Below are positions 48,001 through 59,280 of a stretch of DNA of 64,000 nt, piece after piece. Position 1 is the first letter of the stretch. Every line of letters starts with the position of its first letter. The translations under genes and the position numbers were made by a program. This DNA is from Benincasa hispida. Lineage: Eukaryota; Streptophyta; Magnoliopsida; Cucurbitales; Cucurbitaceae. Where the stretch lies: assembly GCF_009727055.1 (NCBI RefSeq), contig NC_052350.1, forward strand, positions 14,147,658 to 14,211,657. The letters run 5' to 3'. The notes below the pieces were generated by a model. It saw nothing but the letters and a program-made list of their open reading frames with translations. It was not told where the DNA came from and did not search any database.

Positions 48001-49080
48001 ACCAACAACAGATTCATCAAGTTCCACAAATATTCACGTACATCCACACATATGATTGCTTGCACCGCAATCAAGATACCATGCATTATTTTCACATGTT
48101 TCTCAGCTTTGCATGCTAGAAGCAAAGATGACTCACCGCTTTCTTCATCTTTCTTAGCATAATTTGCATTTTCTTCTACTTTATTCCTACATTCACATGA
48201 ATAATGACCAAATTTATTACAGATATAACATTCAACTTGTTTTCATTATTCGATTTTTTTCTATTTGACCTCGAATAATTTTGTCTTCAACGACCTCTTG
48301 ATGAATTAGAGTTTGAATTACTTTCATCAAATTTTCTTTGACCGTAATTTCATCGACCTCAACCTATAAAATCACCACGTCCACAATTGTTACCACGTCC
48401 TTGTCCTCGATTGCCTTTTTCTTGGCTATATTCTTTATCTCTCAACTGCAACTTTGACTAAAAAAGTTGTTTGTTTGTTTGTTCTTCTTGAGAAGCTTCT
48501 CTTCATGGGCTTGTAAGGAACCCATAAGTTGATCAATGGACATTATACTCAAATTCATTGATTCTTCAATAGTTACAACGATGAAATTGAATTTTTCATT
48601 CAATGAGTGAAGAATTTTTCTACCAGTTGCTCATCATCTATCGTCTCACTATATCTTTTCATTTCATTTACTACTATTAGCAATCTTGAAGTAAAATATG
48701 AAACCAATTCAGATTTCTTCATATGTAGTGATTCATAATCACCTTTCAATTTTTGGAGGCGAACCTTCTTGACTTGATCTACTCCTTTGTATGTATTCTC
48801 CAAAATTTTCCATGTCTGATGTGCAATAGTTGCTCCAGATCTTCATAAAATTTGGATTATCAATGATTTGATGAATGATGGTGAAAGCCTTTTGGTCTTT
48901 CTTTCTTGTGTTTTGTAAAGCTTCTCATTGAACTTGATTTAAAGTCGCATCACTGGTTCTTCATAACCATTATTGACAATGTCCCATACATATTGTGAAC
49001 CAAGTAAGCTTTCATACAAATAGACCAACTGCTATAATTTTCTTTCATAAGTCGAGTCACTTGGAAGGGAACCAAATTTC
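45042..49080 (-). pseudogene. Copia gag-pol polyprotein pseudogene (Tnt1-like)
   Basis: Read on the minus strand from 49080 down. Gag: KLKGDYESLHMKKSELVSYF near 48740 and a zinc knuckle CYICNKFGHYSCEC near 48200. Protease: WYLDCGASNHM near 48080. Integrase: HLRLRHLNFDGL with CEGCLYGKQ (zinc part, 47540-47680), catalytic pieces IDDFSRKTWVYF, SDKGGEFTSNGF and PQQNGVVE, then FGSIIYAHIPDQKRRKLD at 46920-47014. Reverse transcriptase: EEEVYLEQLLGY, KKVLYGLKQTPRMW and the YVDD motif at about 45980. RNase H: GYRDSDW near 45500 and LSTCEAQY near 45385, ending IVDIFTKPL. At least eight stops or frameshifts split these blocks. Typical enzymes of cytoplasmic reverse transcription and integration; none can be made from this copy. 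Confidence 0.92.
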
Positions 49081-49120
49081 TATTTGCCATTTGCAACAAC
49101 AATTATTGTTTTTCAAACTC

Positions 49121-49135
49121 AGACTCTGATACTAC
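49121..49135 (-). other. Primer binding site of the copia element
   Basis: On the minus strand TAGTATCAGAGTCTG stands a few bases inside the 5' LTR; the copia standard is TGGTATCAGAGC, complementary to initiator tRNA-Met. It has at least two changes. Confidence 0.8.
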
Positions 49136-49137
49136 TT

Positions 49138-49518
49138 TGTTGGACGCGTGTGATGGACACTCACAAATAAATAACCAACAAAAGATTATTTGAGAGGAAC
49201 AAAAACACTTTTAATTGAAAAACTCTTCAAACTTGGTTCACACTTTTGATTGAACTCTCCTTGTGTGTTCTTCTCTATACACTTGATTGCTTCAACAATG
49301 TCAATGACAATCCTATTTTAATTTTTATAGGATTGTCATGGGTAAATTTAAATACATAACTCATACCCAAATTAAATATACATGGAACAATTAAAATACT
49401 ACACTTAATTCATGTGAAATTCTACTTAATTAACTCTAATATTTTAATTTTTTCAACACTCATAAATTAGTTCATCTATAAATTATCTAATTGAAACATG
49501 TTTAATTTTCAACTAACA
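49138..49518 (-). repeat. 5' LTR of the copia element
   Basis: 381 bp, TG to CA on the minus strand (TGTTAGTTG at the outer edge, CCAACA at the inner), followed outwards by the CTTCT duplication. It would have carried the promoter for the element. Confidence 0.93.
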
Positions 49519-49523
49519 CTTCT

Positions 49524-51590
49524 ACCCATATATAGTATGACTATTAATATAACAATGCCACATAGTTTGAGCGTGTATGAATTGTATGTAAAAAAATGTT
49601 TTTAAAAAAATTAATTCTTAATTTTTTATTAAAAAAGTTTAAGTGTTCTATACTTGAGTTATAATTGTTTTTTTATTGCTTATATANNNNNNNNNNNNNN
49701 NTATATATATTTATAAATGTCAAATTATTGACCGTGAAAACACAATCCAGACTCTTATATTAATTCATTTACTGTAATTTTTCCTATATTTTTTTGGTTT
49801 ATATATATATAATCATCCCATCTTGTGATTGGATGGGACAAACAAACAACCTACAAAATCATACATTACATATATAGAATCATTATTATAAAATAATAAT
49901 TTTGTTTCATTGTAACTTTGTAACTCAGTTGGTTCAATCAAAATATTACAAACGTGAAAATGATGGGAAAAGAAGGAAGACAAAACCAAAAGTCAATTTG
50001 ATTGCATTATTTTTAAACAGTTACAATTTTTTCATTTTCCTCGTAATTTAACTCTTCTTTTCAAATTTGGAAGAAATTTCCTAAAATGTTCCTTTGAAAA
50101 TAAAATGAAAGTACATAAACTTTACATTTAAAACATAAATAAGGTCATTAATCACTACCAAAATTCCTTCCTTTTTTTTATCCACGGCAAGGATTCATAA
50201 GGGAATGAAAAAGAGAGAGAGAAAGGAGAAGCCAAACAGAAAAGAATATTATTTCGTAATAACTATTTAGTTTCTAAAAGCTAAAAAAATAGATTTTAAA
50301 TTTTTGTTTTTATTTTCATAGTCTAACGAGAAAAACAAATGTTTCCTTAAGAAGAGTGAAAGTCGCAATTAAAAATTTGAAGAAAAAATAAACCTAACTT
50401 ATAAAAAAAAAAAAACATAATCGTTATCAAATATGACCCACTTTTCATACATTTAGCAAAATTTTAACTATTGTCATTTAAGACAACTAAAAGACTCCAA
50501 ATTTTAACATCAACACCCATTTCAATTTTCAAACATAAAGACAAAAAATGCTCTGCCCCATCACTTTTTCAATGTCATCCAAATAGAATATTTGCCCAAT
50601 CACAAAATTCCTCCAACAATATCCTTAAGAAATATTGACTTTGCCTTTACACAAATGGTAATTTGGAAAAAAAAAATTGAAAAAGTAAAAAGAGAAAAAG
50701 AGAAAAGGAGAAGGAAAAATACATCTTTGAAAAATTATAATTTCAAAATGGTAAAATTCATCGTCTAAAAACTCAACAACCAACTTAATAGAATTCAATT
50801 GGTTAAAATATTATATCATCAACTAAAATATTAGAAATTCAAATACTTATATTATAATATTATGAAAAACAAAATTAATATAATGAAAATTTTTATTAAT
50901 TTATCAGAGTATGAGGTTTTAATATCCACTCAAACAATTATAGAACAAAAAAGGGAAAAAAAAATAAAATTTAAAGAGTAGATTACAAAAGTCATCAATA
51001 AAATATGGTAACAGTTGAAATTATATCATCAAACTTTTATAATTAAACCCTCAAATTTATATAAGTATTAAAATCAAATCATCAAACTTATAATAGTCCT
51101 AGAAATTTAACCACTAAATGATAAAAATTGAACATTCAAATTAAGTGATAATTACAATTTCTATTTATCTAATTTTAACATTTATATAAATTCGAAAACT
51201 CAATTTCTATTTATTCGTAACCATCATGTTCTCCTCTTCTTTACCACACGAATAAATTTTTTTAAATAAATAAATATATATATATATATTTAAAAAAAGT
51301 GTCATATGGCACGTTTCAATTGGATGGTAGCTGAATTGAAGTACCTAAATTTTTTCTTTTTTACACATAAGAGGATATTTGCAAATATCACCTTATTTTG
51401 CTTGTGATTTTTACCATTTGTCCAAATCTAAAAACAAGTAAAAGGTGAGTGAAGCAAAAAGCGAGTCAAAGAAATGAACGAATCGTTCCCACGGCAATCT
51501 GGACGGTCGAGATCTTTCCGGGAAATCTCAAGACTTCACACACAAGTTGGAGGTGATTGAAACTTCCATAATCCGCAGGTAACTGTAACA
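49524..51590. other. Intergenic region upstream of the bHLH gene, with an assembly gap
   Basis: A 15-base N run at 49687-49701 sits in a (TA)n tract. A right-end remnant of the TTTGGTAA MITE family is at about 50270-50440 (ATAATCGTTATCAAATATGA). Another (AT)n tract is at 51272-51290. No gene recognised. Confidence 0.6.
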
Positions 51591-51597
51591 TCCCCCT

Positions 51598-51599
51598 TG

Positions 51600-51638
<39 letters not shown>
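51598..51638. repeat. (CT)n-(AT)n compound microsatellite in the bHLH upstream region
   Basis: Thirteen or so CT units run into (TA)n about 175 bp before the start codon. CT tracts are frequent near plant transcription starts, so this may lie in the promoter or 5' leader. One undetermined base is at 51680. Confidence 0.9.
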
Positions 51639-51773
51639 ACTAATCACGAATGAAGTTCCACCCCTGCTCAAGTCATCTGNCAACACGATGAAATTATAAT
51701 TTTTTTTATTTTTATTTTCTTTAGAAGAAGAAAGAAAATCTTCCTCTCCGTCGAAGCAATAATCGGACAACAC

Positions 51774-51806
51774 CGCCGTCCGCCGTCCGCCGTCCGCCGT
51801 CCGCCG
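51774..51806 (+). repeat. 7-bp tandem repeat CGCCGTC in the 5' leader of the bHLH gene
   Basis: Four full CGCCGTC units and a partial fifth end 4 bases before the ATG at 51811. The GC-rich repeat stands out in AT-rich surroundings and could fold or vary in copy number. Confidence 0.92.
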
Positions 51807-51810
51807 GGAT

Positions 51811-54800
51811 ATGGATTGTATCGGAGAGGATTATTATAATTCCTTAGGGACTGACATCTTCATAGCAACAGAAGAGCCTGGCAGGTCTTTTTTTCCCCCT
51901 CTCTATTTCTCTATTTTGAAAATGTTGATATGTTCAATGAGGGATTTAGGGATTTTTTTGAACTGCAATTTGACACCGGAGTTTTGGTGAAGACAGTTGG
52001 GGATTCGACGAGCCGGTTTCCGGCTATTATGATTCGAGTTCGCCGGACCCGTCGTCGTCGGCTTCGAAGAACACAGTATCGGAAAGGAATAGGAGAAAGA
52101 AGCTCAACGAGAGGCTTTTTGCACTCCGATCGGTTGTTCCCAATATAACTAAGGTTAGGATGAAATTCCTGGTGTTTGATTTTCATAACTAGGTATTAGC
52201 TCTCTTTTTGGACTTCTGGATTTTGAAATTAATCAATCGAGAAACGGATCGAGCAGATGGATAAGGCTTCAATTATAAAAGATGCTATCGATTATATCCA
52301 AGAATTGCATGACCAAGAGAGGAGGATTCAAGCTGAAATTTATGAGCTCGAAACAGGAAAGTTGAAGAAGATAACAGGTTATGAATTTGACCAGGATCAG
52401 CTTCCCTTGCTGCTCAGATCAAAGAGGAAGAAAACTGATCCTTACTTCAGCTTTGATTCTCCTGCTTCAAGAATTTCCCCCGTTGAAGTCCTGGATGTAA
52501 GTTTCATTCTCTCTTGCTGTCTCTAAAAGTTGCAACAAATGAATTGATTACAGATTTTTGAAGTGAGGGGTCTGTGATGAATTGCAGCTTAGTGTAACAT
52601 ACATGGGGGACAGAACAATAGTAGTGAGCATGACCTGCTGCAAAAGAGCAGATTCAATGGTTAAACTCTGTGAAGTTTTTGAATCACTGAAGCTCAAGAT
52701 CATCACTGCCAATATTACTGCCGTCTCTGGAAGGCTTTTGAAAACTGTCTTCATTGAGGTAACTACCCTCTTTCCAATGTGACTGTCGCTTAATATAATT
52801 CATATAATCAAACTGATTATAGATTCGAGACACTTTTCTCTCGAACATCTATTAGATATCCGTATTGTGATGACCTCATCGAATAAAAAACTTAAACAGA
52901 AACTGGGTTTTTTCTCTTTTAGGTTTTTGTGCTTGAAGTATTTTGTTTCATTGTTCTTAAACCTGTTCAAATGGGTATTAAATGCATAAGAGAACTAACT
53001 GAAACCCAGTATAAATGGGACGTGGGAAGTGGTTTATCAGTGACTATAAGAAGAAATGAAATGGGAAAACAAGGAACTCGTGGCCTTAGGTAGGAACTTT
53101 GGTATGTTTTTTTTGTGAATTTCAATCATTTAGATAGAAGAAACGTTTGCCATGTGTGCTACCATAAGCATAGCCATTATTGATCCTCGAAAAAGGGGGG
53201 AGACTGAGAGATATGCAGATATGCTTTTGTCTGACTGAACATATGGTGGTATGAGTGAAATGTTTCTTTTCTGTTTTTTTAGCCTTCTAATATTACTATT
53301 ATGTCGTTTTATTTGGTTGGTTGTTTGATGTCTTCTTGTTTATTTGGGGTTTCGAATTTACAATGTGCGCTTTACTGTTAACTCTCTTTTTTCCTTTACC
53401 TAATTTTCTTTGAAAGATATTTACAAAGAAAAAAAAAACGTTAAAAATTGTCAAGCATCTGACCAGCTTAGAGCATAGCTCACAGTATCTACGATGATTT
53501 GGTTCAATTCCCCACTCAATATGTGCCCAAAAAAAAAAACCAAAACTCTAGGTTCAAATTTTCTACACTTATCTATTAAAAAAATTAAAAAATTTATTTT
53601 AACGTTTATAGGTGAGTTAGGTGTTGGAATTTCCAAAAATAAAATGAAATAAAAATCCAACAAGCAATCATGTTTTCTTTTCCTGTGGGCCAGATTTTCT
53701 CCTTATGGTTGGTGTGTGTATTTTTCCTTTACATAAAGTGCGACGTTTTGTTATTCATTTACGAATAATTCCAAAATCGTATAACATAAATTACGAGTTG
53801 GAAATAAACAATATTTTATAACACCAAACACTTCCCATTCCTAAACATAGAAACAGTCTCATAAATGACTAGAACGATAATGATTTTTATCTTAAAGTCT
53901 TTTTGTTTTTTTTTTTTTTTTTTCTTGAAATTTATGTTCACTTGTTTCTAATTTTTTCATTATGATTTTCATACTTCTTCGAGAAACACTCCAACTCCTA
54001 AATAAATTCTAAAAAAAAACAAAAGCAAATTTTTCAAAACTATTTTTTTTAATTTTCAAAACTTAGTTCGATTTGTTAGAATATTAATTAAAAATAATAA
54101 TAATAAAACGTGGAAATTTATGTTCTGCAATAGAACTATTTTAAAAACTAAATTGTTATCAAACAAAGCCTAAATTTTTGTTTCACAACTTTTTAAATCA
54201 TTAGGGGGTGTTTAGATGGAGAGAATTGGGATGAGAATAAGGGTGAAAATGGGTAAGGAATACACATCCCCTTGTTTGATACAAGTTTTGAAGCTTTAGA
54301 AATAGGAATAAGTTATTACCATGCATTTCTTATACCCATCCAAAAGGATGAGTTTTCTTGATATCTACTCTCTCTCCTATTTTAATATATGAATTTATTC
54401 CTTTATTTTATATTATTAAAATTAATTATTATATGAATATTAAATTTATAATTTAGAAAACTATATTAAATTTTGAATTATAATATTTGGACTTAACTAC
54501 TCCATATTTATAAATCAATTAATTAATTCTATAATAAACCATAAAAAAAAGGGTATATTGATAATATCAATTTATTAATAAATTATATATGTAATTAACT
54601 AAATATGATTATGATCAATATTTTATGAGATTATTTTTAATAATTATAATTAGTTTATCATTAATTAATTGTAATTCATTATTTTTTATTCACAAAATGT
54701 TATATTTATTATTTTAAAACTTATTTTAATTGTTATATAAATTCATCAAATTGATATATCAAATTATGTAATCAAGTAACTTTAATTATTATTATTTGAT

Positions 54801-56199
54801 AGTTAAATAATTAATTTTGCTAAAAAATCTTGAATTGAATTTATTATTTATCAATTAATCTATCAAAATTTTAAAGGGGTTTTCATGATTAATTTTATAA
54901 ATAAAATACAAAGCTAATTTATTACCGTAAAATCTGATAACATTCTCATGTACAACAAAACACAGTCATCGTAATCTTATTCCCAAGTTTTTTATACCTA
55001 AGCATATTTAATACTTGGCATCTTTAAAACCAACCAAACGGCCCTTTAGTGACAATCAATCCCATTTTAGGAAGGAGAAAAAAAAATACAACTCAGAAAA
55101 TAAACAAATAAAGTCAAAATTAGGGGGAAGCGGGAGAGAACACCATGAAATCCATGAGTATTCATGTTTGAAACTAGTCGATTGTAAAACTTTCAATTTC
55201 TATCGAGTTGAAGATCTAGTGGTGCTACCCAAAGAGATAAATGAATAGCTGGTACTAAATACATTGTTTTTGGAGATTGATTTATTTATTCATTATTAAA
55301 TTTAAGAAATTTGAATCTCTAACCTCTTCGATGGGGGAGAGGACATGTGTATTAGAACTATGTTCACATTGATTGGAGATCTTTTTATTTTTTTTTTTGA
55401 AGGAAAATTAGAAAATACAGCACAAAATGGGGCATAAACTAAGTATTGATTGCTTTTGAATGGAGAAAGGTAGAAGGAAGTGGGTCTATGGGAAATCATT
55501 CTATAATGAGCTGTCCAAGGAAGACAAAAGATATGATATGCAAATAAAGGAATGGGATAGACTAATTTGTGGGCTTATAGTCAATAAAAGTTATAAGAAA
55601 CCACTTTGCCAGAGTGAAAAATCACTTGTGATGCAAAAATTTGGTGAGGTTAGGAATGACAGCATTTCTCCATTACCTCATCTCATCACCCCACATTTTT
55701 TGGAACATGTAATTGGCTAACATGTCTATTGCTTTTCTCCACTTCACCCTTCTTTTTCATGATTGTGTTCTCAATTATATACAAAATTTTCACATCCAGC
55801 TAGTGGCAGGTTTACATTTATAAAGTTTTTCTTTCCCCCGAGGCTAACCTGCCTGTCTTAAGTTCACACCTCTCTCCTAGGTGTCTTTGTCACAAGGCAG
55901 AGGGTTATATTGATGATGATAAGCCTATCCAACCAAGTTGATAGATACTACACAACTCTAGGTCAACTTTTTTATTGGTTCATTTATTACTTACTAGGAA
56001 CAAAGAAATTCAAAACAAGTTGGTTGGTGATTGAATTCAACACAAAAGAATAGTGACTACCGTATTTTAAGACTTATCGATCAATCACATTCTCAGATTG
56101 ATATTGGAGTGAGAATTGATGACATAGTTACTAAACTATATTTGGATCTGACAAAGTTTATATATTTGTTTTTCTAGTTTAGGATGACAACTATTTTAA

Positions 56200-56233
<34 letters not shown>

Positions 56234-56705
56234 TCATTTCTTTCCAATTACTGGAAATAATTGTCGAATGGGTGCTCATACTTTAAATAGGTATAAGTTG
56301 TATAATTAACTTTTTTAGCTTTCACTTTTTTCTAGAAAGCAATCAGACAAATAGGAAAGAGAATAATCATATAATTGATGCTTTTAATTATTTGTGTTTT
56401 TATGGCAGCCACCTGTGTCCAAATCAACTTACACTATTCTTTATCTGACCTTATAAGGAATATCTGTTAGAAAAATTTCCAACTCCCTGTATAAGAAGGT
56501 AGACATGGTGAGATTGAAGTAGAAGCCATTAAAACAACAACTAGCTCTTAGAAAATTAACCCTTCCCAAGCTGAACTCCAAGATCTAATGAAGTTTATAC
56601 TTTCTGGAATTGCAGGCTGAGCAAGAGGAGAGAGATTACTTGAAGATTAAAATAGAAACAGCCATTGCAGGTCTTAATGACCCACATAGCCCCATGAGTA
56701 TCTGA
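51811..56705 (+). CDS. bHLH35: bHLH transcription factor, bHLH35-like, five exons, 248 aa
   Basis: Exons: 51811-51884, 51982-52153, 52257-52496, 52588-52758, 56616-56705, all with GT-AG introns and consistent phase, giving 248 residues; Arabidopsis bHLH35 is about the same size. The start [11 protein letters not shown] is the only in-frame ATG before the first donor. The middle has [16 protein letters not shown], then the basic region [15 protein letters not shown] with the E and R residues needed for E-box contact, helix 1 [12 protein letters not shown], and helix 2 [18 protein letters not shown]. The basic region lacks the usual His at its first contact position, as in bHLH35 itself. The C-terminal part ([18 protein letters not shown], then [15 protein letters not shown]) is the ACT-like dimerisation domain of this clade; the last exon ends [17 protein letters not shown] to HSPMSI. 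It should act in the nucleus as a dimer on E-box DNA; targets cannot be read here. Intron 4 is 3,857 bp. Confidence 0.93.
53960..54175. mobile_element. Remnant of the TTTGGTAA-family MITE
   Basis: The right end AAATTGTTATCAAACAAAGC matches the reverse of the family tip, with the usual AAAACAAAAGC and TTTTCAAAACT words before it. The left tip is degraded. It is inside intron 4 of the bHLH gene. Confidence 0.5.
54204..55045. mobile_element. PIF/Harbinger (Tourist-like) non-autonomous element with TTA duplication
   Basis: Left tip GGGGGTGTTTAGATGGAGAG and right tip in reverse AGGGCCGTTTGGTTGGTTTT are imperfect inverted repeats of the Tourist type. TTA stands on both sides (54201-54203 and 55046-55048), the Harbinger target. 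The 842-bp body is AT-rich and non-coding. It lies in the last intron of the bHLH gene. Confidence 0.7.
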
Positions 56706-57001
56706 GCCCACAAATGGAAAACACACACGAGAGATTATCTCTCGGCCTTTTTAGCTGTCAACGGCTGGAAACTAGTTCTCTTTCCCTGATCAGAGTTTTC
56801 CATTTTGCTCTTTCTTGGGGTTTTCATGTCACAAATTGTTTTCCTGTTGAGAGAGTTCTCCTTTCAGGGGTTCCGATAATTCGTTTCTTGGTCCAAGAAG
56901 ATATCAGATGTAGGAATGTATTTACATAATAATTAGTTTGAGTGTTTACATGATAATGTTTTCCCTTTGACGTGCTTGAGTGTCTAAATGCCCGGCACAT
57001 C

Positions 57002-57160
57002 ATCAAGATTGCAATATCCAATTTCTTGACAGTTTTATCAAAAAGAAAAAAAAAAATTAGTCAACTTTGCCTATTCGACCAATCAAGATTGCAATATCCA
57101 ATTTCTTGACAGTTTTATCAAAAAGAAAAAAAAAATTAGTCAACTTTGCCTATTCGACCA
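57002..57160 (+). repeat. 80-bp tandem duplication, nearly identical copies
   Basis: ATCAAGATTGCAATATCC through CTTTGCCTATTCGACCA occurs twice in a row; the only visible difference is one A in a poly-A run. It is about 300 bp after the stop codon of the bHLH gene, so it may fall in or beyond its 3' UTR. Confidence 0.95.
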
Positions 57161-58019
57161 ATCTGCAATACTGACAATCTGACAGTATAAAAGATTCATA
57201 TTGAAAAGGATCGATATACCTCTTGAAAATTTTCTGTTGGAAGACTTAGATTGTTTTGATACATTAACATGCTTTTAAAAATAGTGTTGGGATCCACTAA
57301 TATCTATGAAAAACAATTTATAGTGTGAACAAAATGAATATCACACAGTATGACAAACTGAATTCACAAGGTTTCACCCTGATGGTGGCAACCACCCCTA
57401 TCTAAGGATAATACATCAGAAAAATTGAAAAAGAATATATAAGAAGACAGAAGCAGTCACCATATCTATCTATTTCCTTTAGTATATGGGGTGGGGGCCA
57501 TGGGAGGTTGGGTGGATCGGTGCTAAAACCGCTATTAATTTCTTCTCGAGTTAAAGGAAAAAAAAAGACCCGATGGGTCTAAAAACCAGAAGACACAGAA
57601 CTAACAAAATGGTGCTCAAAAGGAGTTCCACCATTTCTTTTCAAAAAGGGGAAAACTTGTGCCCTCTAACCTCAAGTTTGAACTTTGGATCAATAATTTT
57701 ATAGTTTCCATTTGAGAAGTTTAGAAGAGGTTCAAGGTTAGTCATGAACGATATTCGACACTTAACAAAAGATAAGGGTGACATTTTGAAGTTTAACAAT
57801 GACACAACCATAGGTAGGCAACCGAGACAGTGGTATGGCTAAAGATGAGGAATCCTTGTTGACAAGTGTAAAACTTCGAAACTTAGGGTTCAAATAGAAT
57901 TATCATTCAAATTTCAGTGACCAAAAACATTATTTTCTAAAAAAAAAAAATAGAAAACAAACAACCACCCTATCCTTCAAGCCGTTTAAACCAGAAGATT
58001 TGGACTATACTCCCCGTGT

Positions 58020-58345
58020 TGTGAGTTTTCCAAATGTTCAGTTTTTTGCATGGGCAACACATGGACAGTAGAGATATGACTGGAGAATTCCTTCTCCATC
58101 CACTCTTCAAGAGAAGGGTCGCTTTTTTTGGTTTGTTGAGATGTATGCAATCTTATAAGTTATGAGAGAAAGGCAGAATGGCAAGATATTTAGAGGAGTA
58201 GAAATGGACGTTAGTGAGGCAACTCTCTAAGCTTCAATTTCAAAGACCTATAAAGTATTCTATAGGCACTATTTTCCATAGTTGGAATTTTTTTTGTGGG
58301 CTTGGTTTTTCTATATACCTTTCTATTCTTTCATCTTTTTTTTCT
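58020..58345 (+). mobile_element. LINE fragment, C-terminal end and 3' tail
   Basis: Translated pieces DMTGEFLLHPLFKRR, ERQNGKIFRGVEMDVSE and ASISKTYKVFYRHY in shifted frames match the C-terminal tail of plant LINE proteins (ERN-R-FRG, then W-S-SKxF). A T-rich tail with TATTCTTTCATCTTTTTTTT follows, then an (AAT)n tract at 58369-58396. Too decayed for function. Confidence 0.6.
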
Positions 58346-58640
58346 CAATTAAAATTGTTTCTATAAATTAAAATAATAATAATAATAATAATAAATAAAC
58401 GATAAGCTTAAAACATAACCTCCTTGATCAGCGTTGGATTTCGATAGAGTCGTTGAAATCCCATTCTTGAACATAGAAGAAGCCGTGTTGCAAAAAGTTA
58501 TAACGAACCATTCAAGTTACACGATTGCCTTAAGACCAATAAAGTGTATATATAAACCATGCAAGTTTATGATATTTAGCACGCTACCTCCGTGGAGCAC
58601 ATTAATTACATACCACAGGTGCAAGGATATCTTTTAGGGA

Positions 58641-58802
58641 TCACCAGCCATACTTTCCTTGTGTTTCAGCCTTTGTTAATAAACCTCTTGCACGCCTCTC
58701 CGCTAATTCCATCTCTTTCTGCTTCATATCATAATACAACGAAGAAATTTGATGCTTTCTCTTGTGCAACTTTGAAGGTTTCCCCTTGGTTGAGGGGGCA
58801 GG
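58641..58802 (-). CDS. Terminal exon of a PRCC-domain (proline-rich, mitotic checkpoint/splicing-associated) gene
   Basis: On the minus strand a CTTTTCTGTAG acceptor opens an exon of 54 codons: PAPSTKGKPSK, then KRKHQISSLYYDMKQKEMEL, RRARGLLTKAETQGKYGW and TGA. The pattern KRKHQI, K-x-K-E-x-E-L, and T-x-A-x-TQxKYG(W/F) at the very end is the PRCC C-terminal signature. Human PRCC is a nuclear proline-rich protein linked to the mitotic checkpoint and spliceosome; the plant role is unknown to me. I could not find upstream exons between 58803 and 64000, where LINE and MITE fragments dominate, so either the next intron is long or this exon is a stranded fragment. The intact reading frame and clean acceptor favour a real gene reaching to the right of the window. 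Confidence 0.65.
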   Translation of the reverse strand, partial: PAPSTKGKPSKLHKRKHQISSLYYDMKQKEMELAERRARGLLTKAETQGKYGW

Positions 58803-59280
58803 CTACAGAAAAGGAGATGCAGACAAACAAATCAGTGCAATGGAGAAATAAAAATATGAAATATAGGACCTCAATACGACTTGGACAAAACTTTCATATT
58901 TAGCCATCATTTGGTTGATATATACATTTTTAAAAGCATCAGCACTTGAATACAAATTTCAGCTCCAATGGCTATTTGATTCCAATGTGGAATCATCCTC
59001 CGATGACAACATGAAACTGCTATACACTACATGAACAAAGATTATGAAGTGATCCACCTCTCAAACATCTTGCACCAATACTCCATCTACACATATTAAG
59101 GGGAAAATGTTTTTCAATAAACTGATTTTCATTTAAACACTTTTGACAAAAATTGTTGAAAATACATTTCAAAATCTATTGAGTGGTTGCCAAATGCTCC
59201 AATTTTGTTTTCCCAAAATGACTTATTTTTTAAATTAAACACTTGAAAATGCATTTCAAACACACTCTAATTCTCAGAAT
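58803..59280 (-). other. Probable intron upstream of the PRCC exon
   Basis: No second coding exon is recognised. A polypyrimidine tract ending in TGTAG at the 58803 side supports an intron on the minus strand. Confidence 0.4.

Larger units (their letters stand above)
44651..49518 (-). mobile_element. Complete but inactive Ty1-copia retrotransposon with two LTRs
   Basis: Two similar LTRs lie at 44651-45034 (3' LTR) and 49138-49518 (5' LTR). CTTCT flanks both sides (44646-44650 and 49519-49523). On the minus strand the 5' LTR runs from TGTTAGTTGAAAA to CGTCCAACA. It is followed by TAGTATCAGAGTC, a mutated initiator-Met tRNA primer site, and the 3' LTR is preceded by a GGGGGG purine tract. Gag, protease, integrase, reverse transcriptase and RNase H follow in copia order (integrase before RT). 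Length 4,868 bp is normal for the superfamily. The 3' LTR outer tip has lost bases (TGGAAG for TGTTGGACG). Frameshifts and stops throughout show the copy is old. Confidence 0.93.
52759..56615 (+). other. Intron 4 of the bHLH gene, enlarged by transposons
   Basis: Donor GAG|GTAACT and acceptor TTGCAG|GCTGAG bracket 3,857 bp, whereas the other three introns are about 90-105 bp. It contains a MITE remnant near 53960-54175, a Tourist-like element at 54204-55045 and an (AAT)n tract at 56202-56232. Open frames at 55015-55248 and 55460-55720 are unrecognised. Confidence 0.85.

Noticed and set aside
49687..49701. Run of undetermined bases
   Set aside because: An assembly gap in a TA tract, not a biological feature.
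55460..55720. 86-codon open frame in bHLH intron 4
   Set aside because: No known domain and no sign of splicing; probably chance, though an old inserted fragment cannot be excluded.
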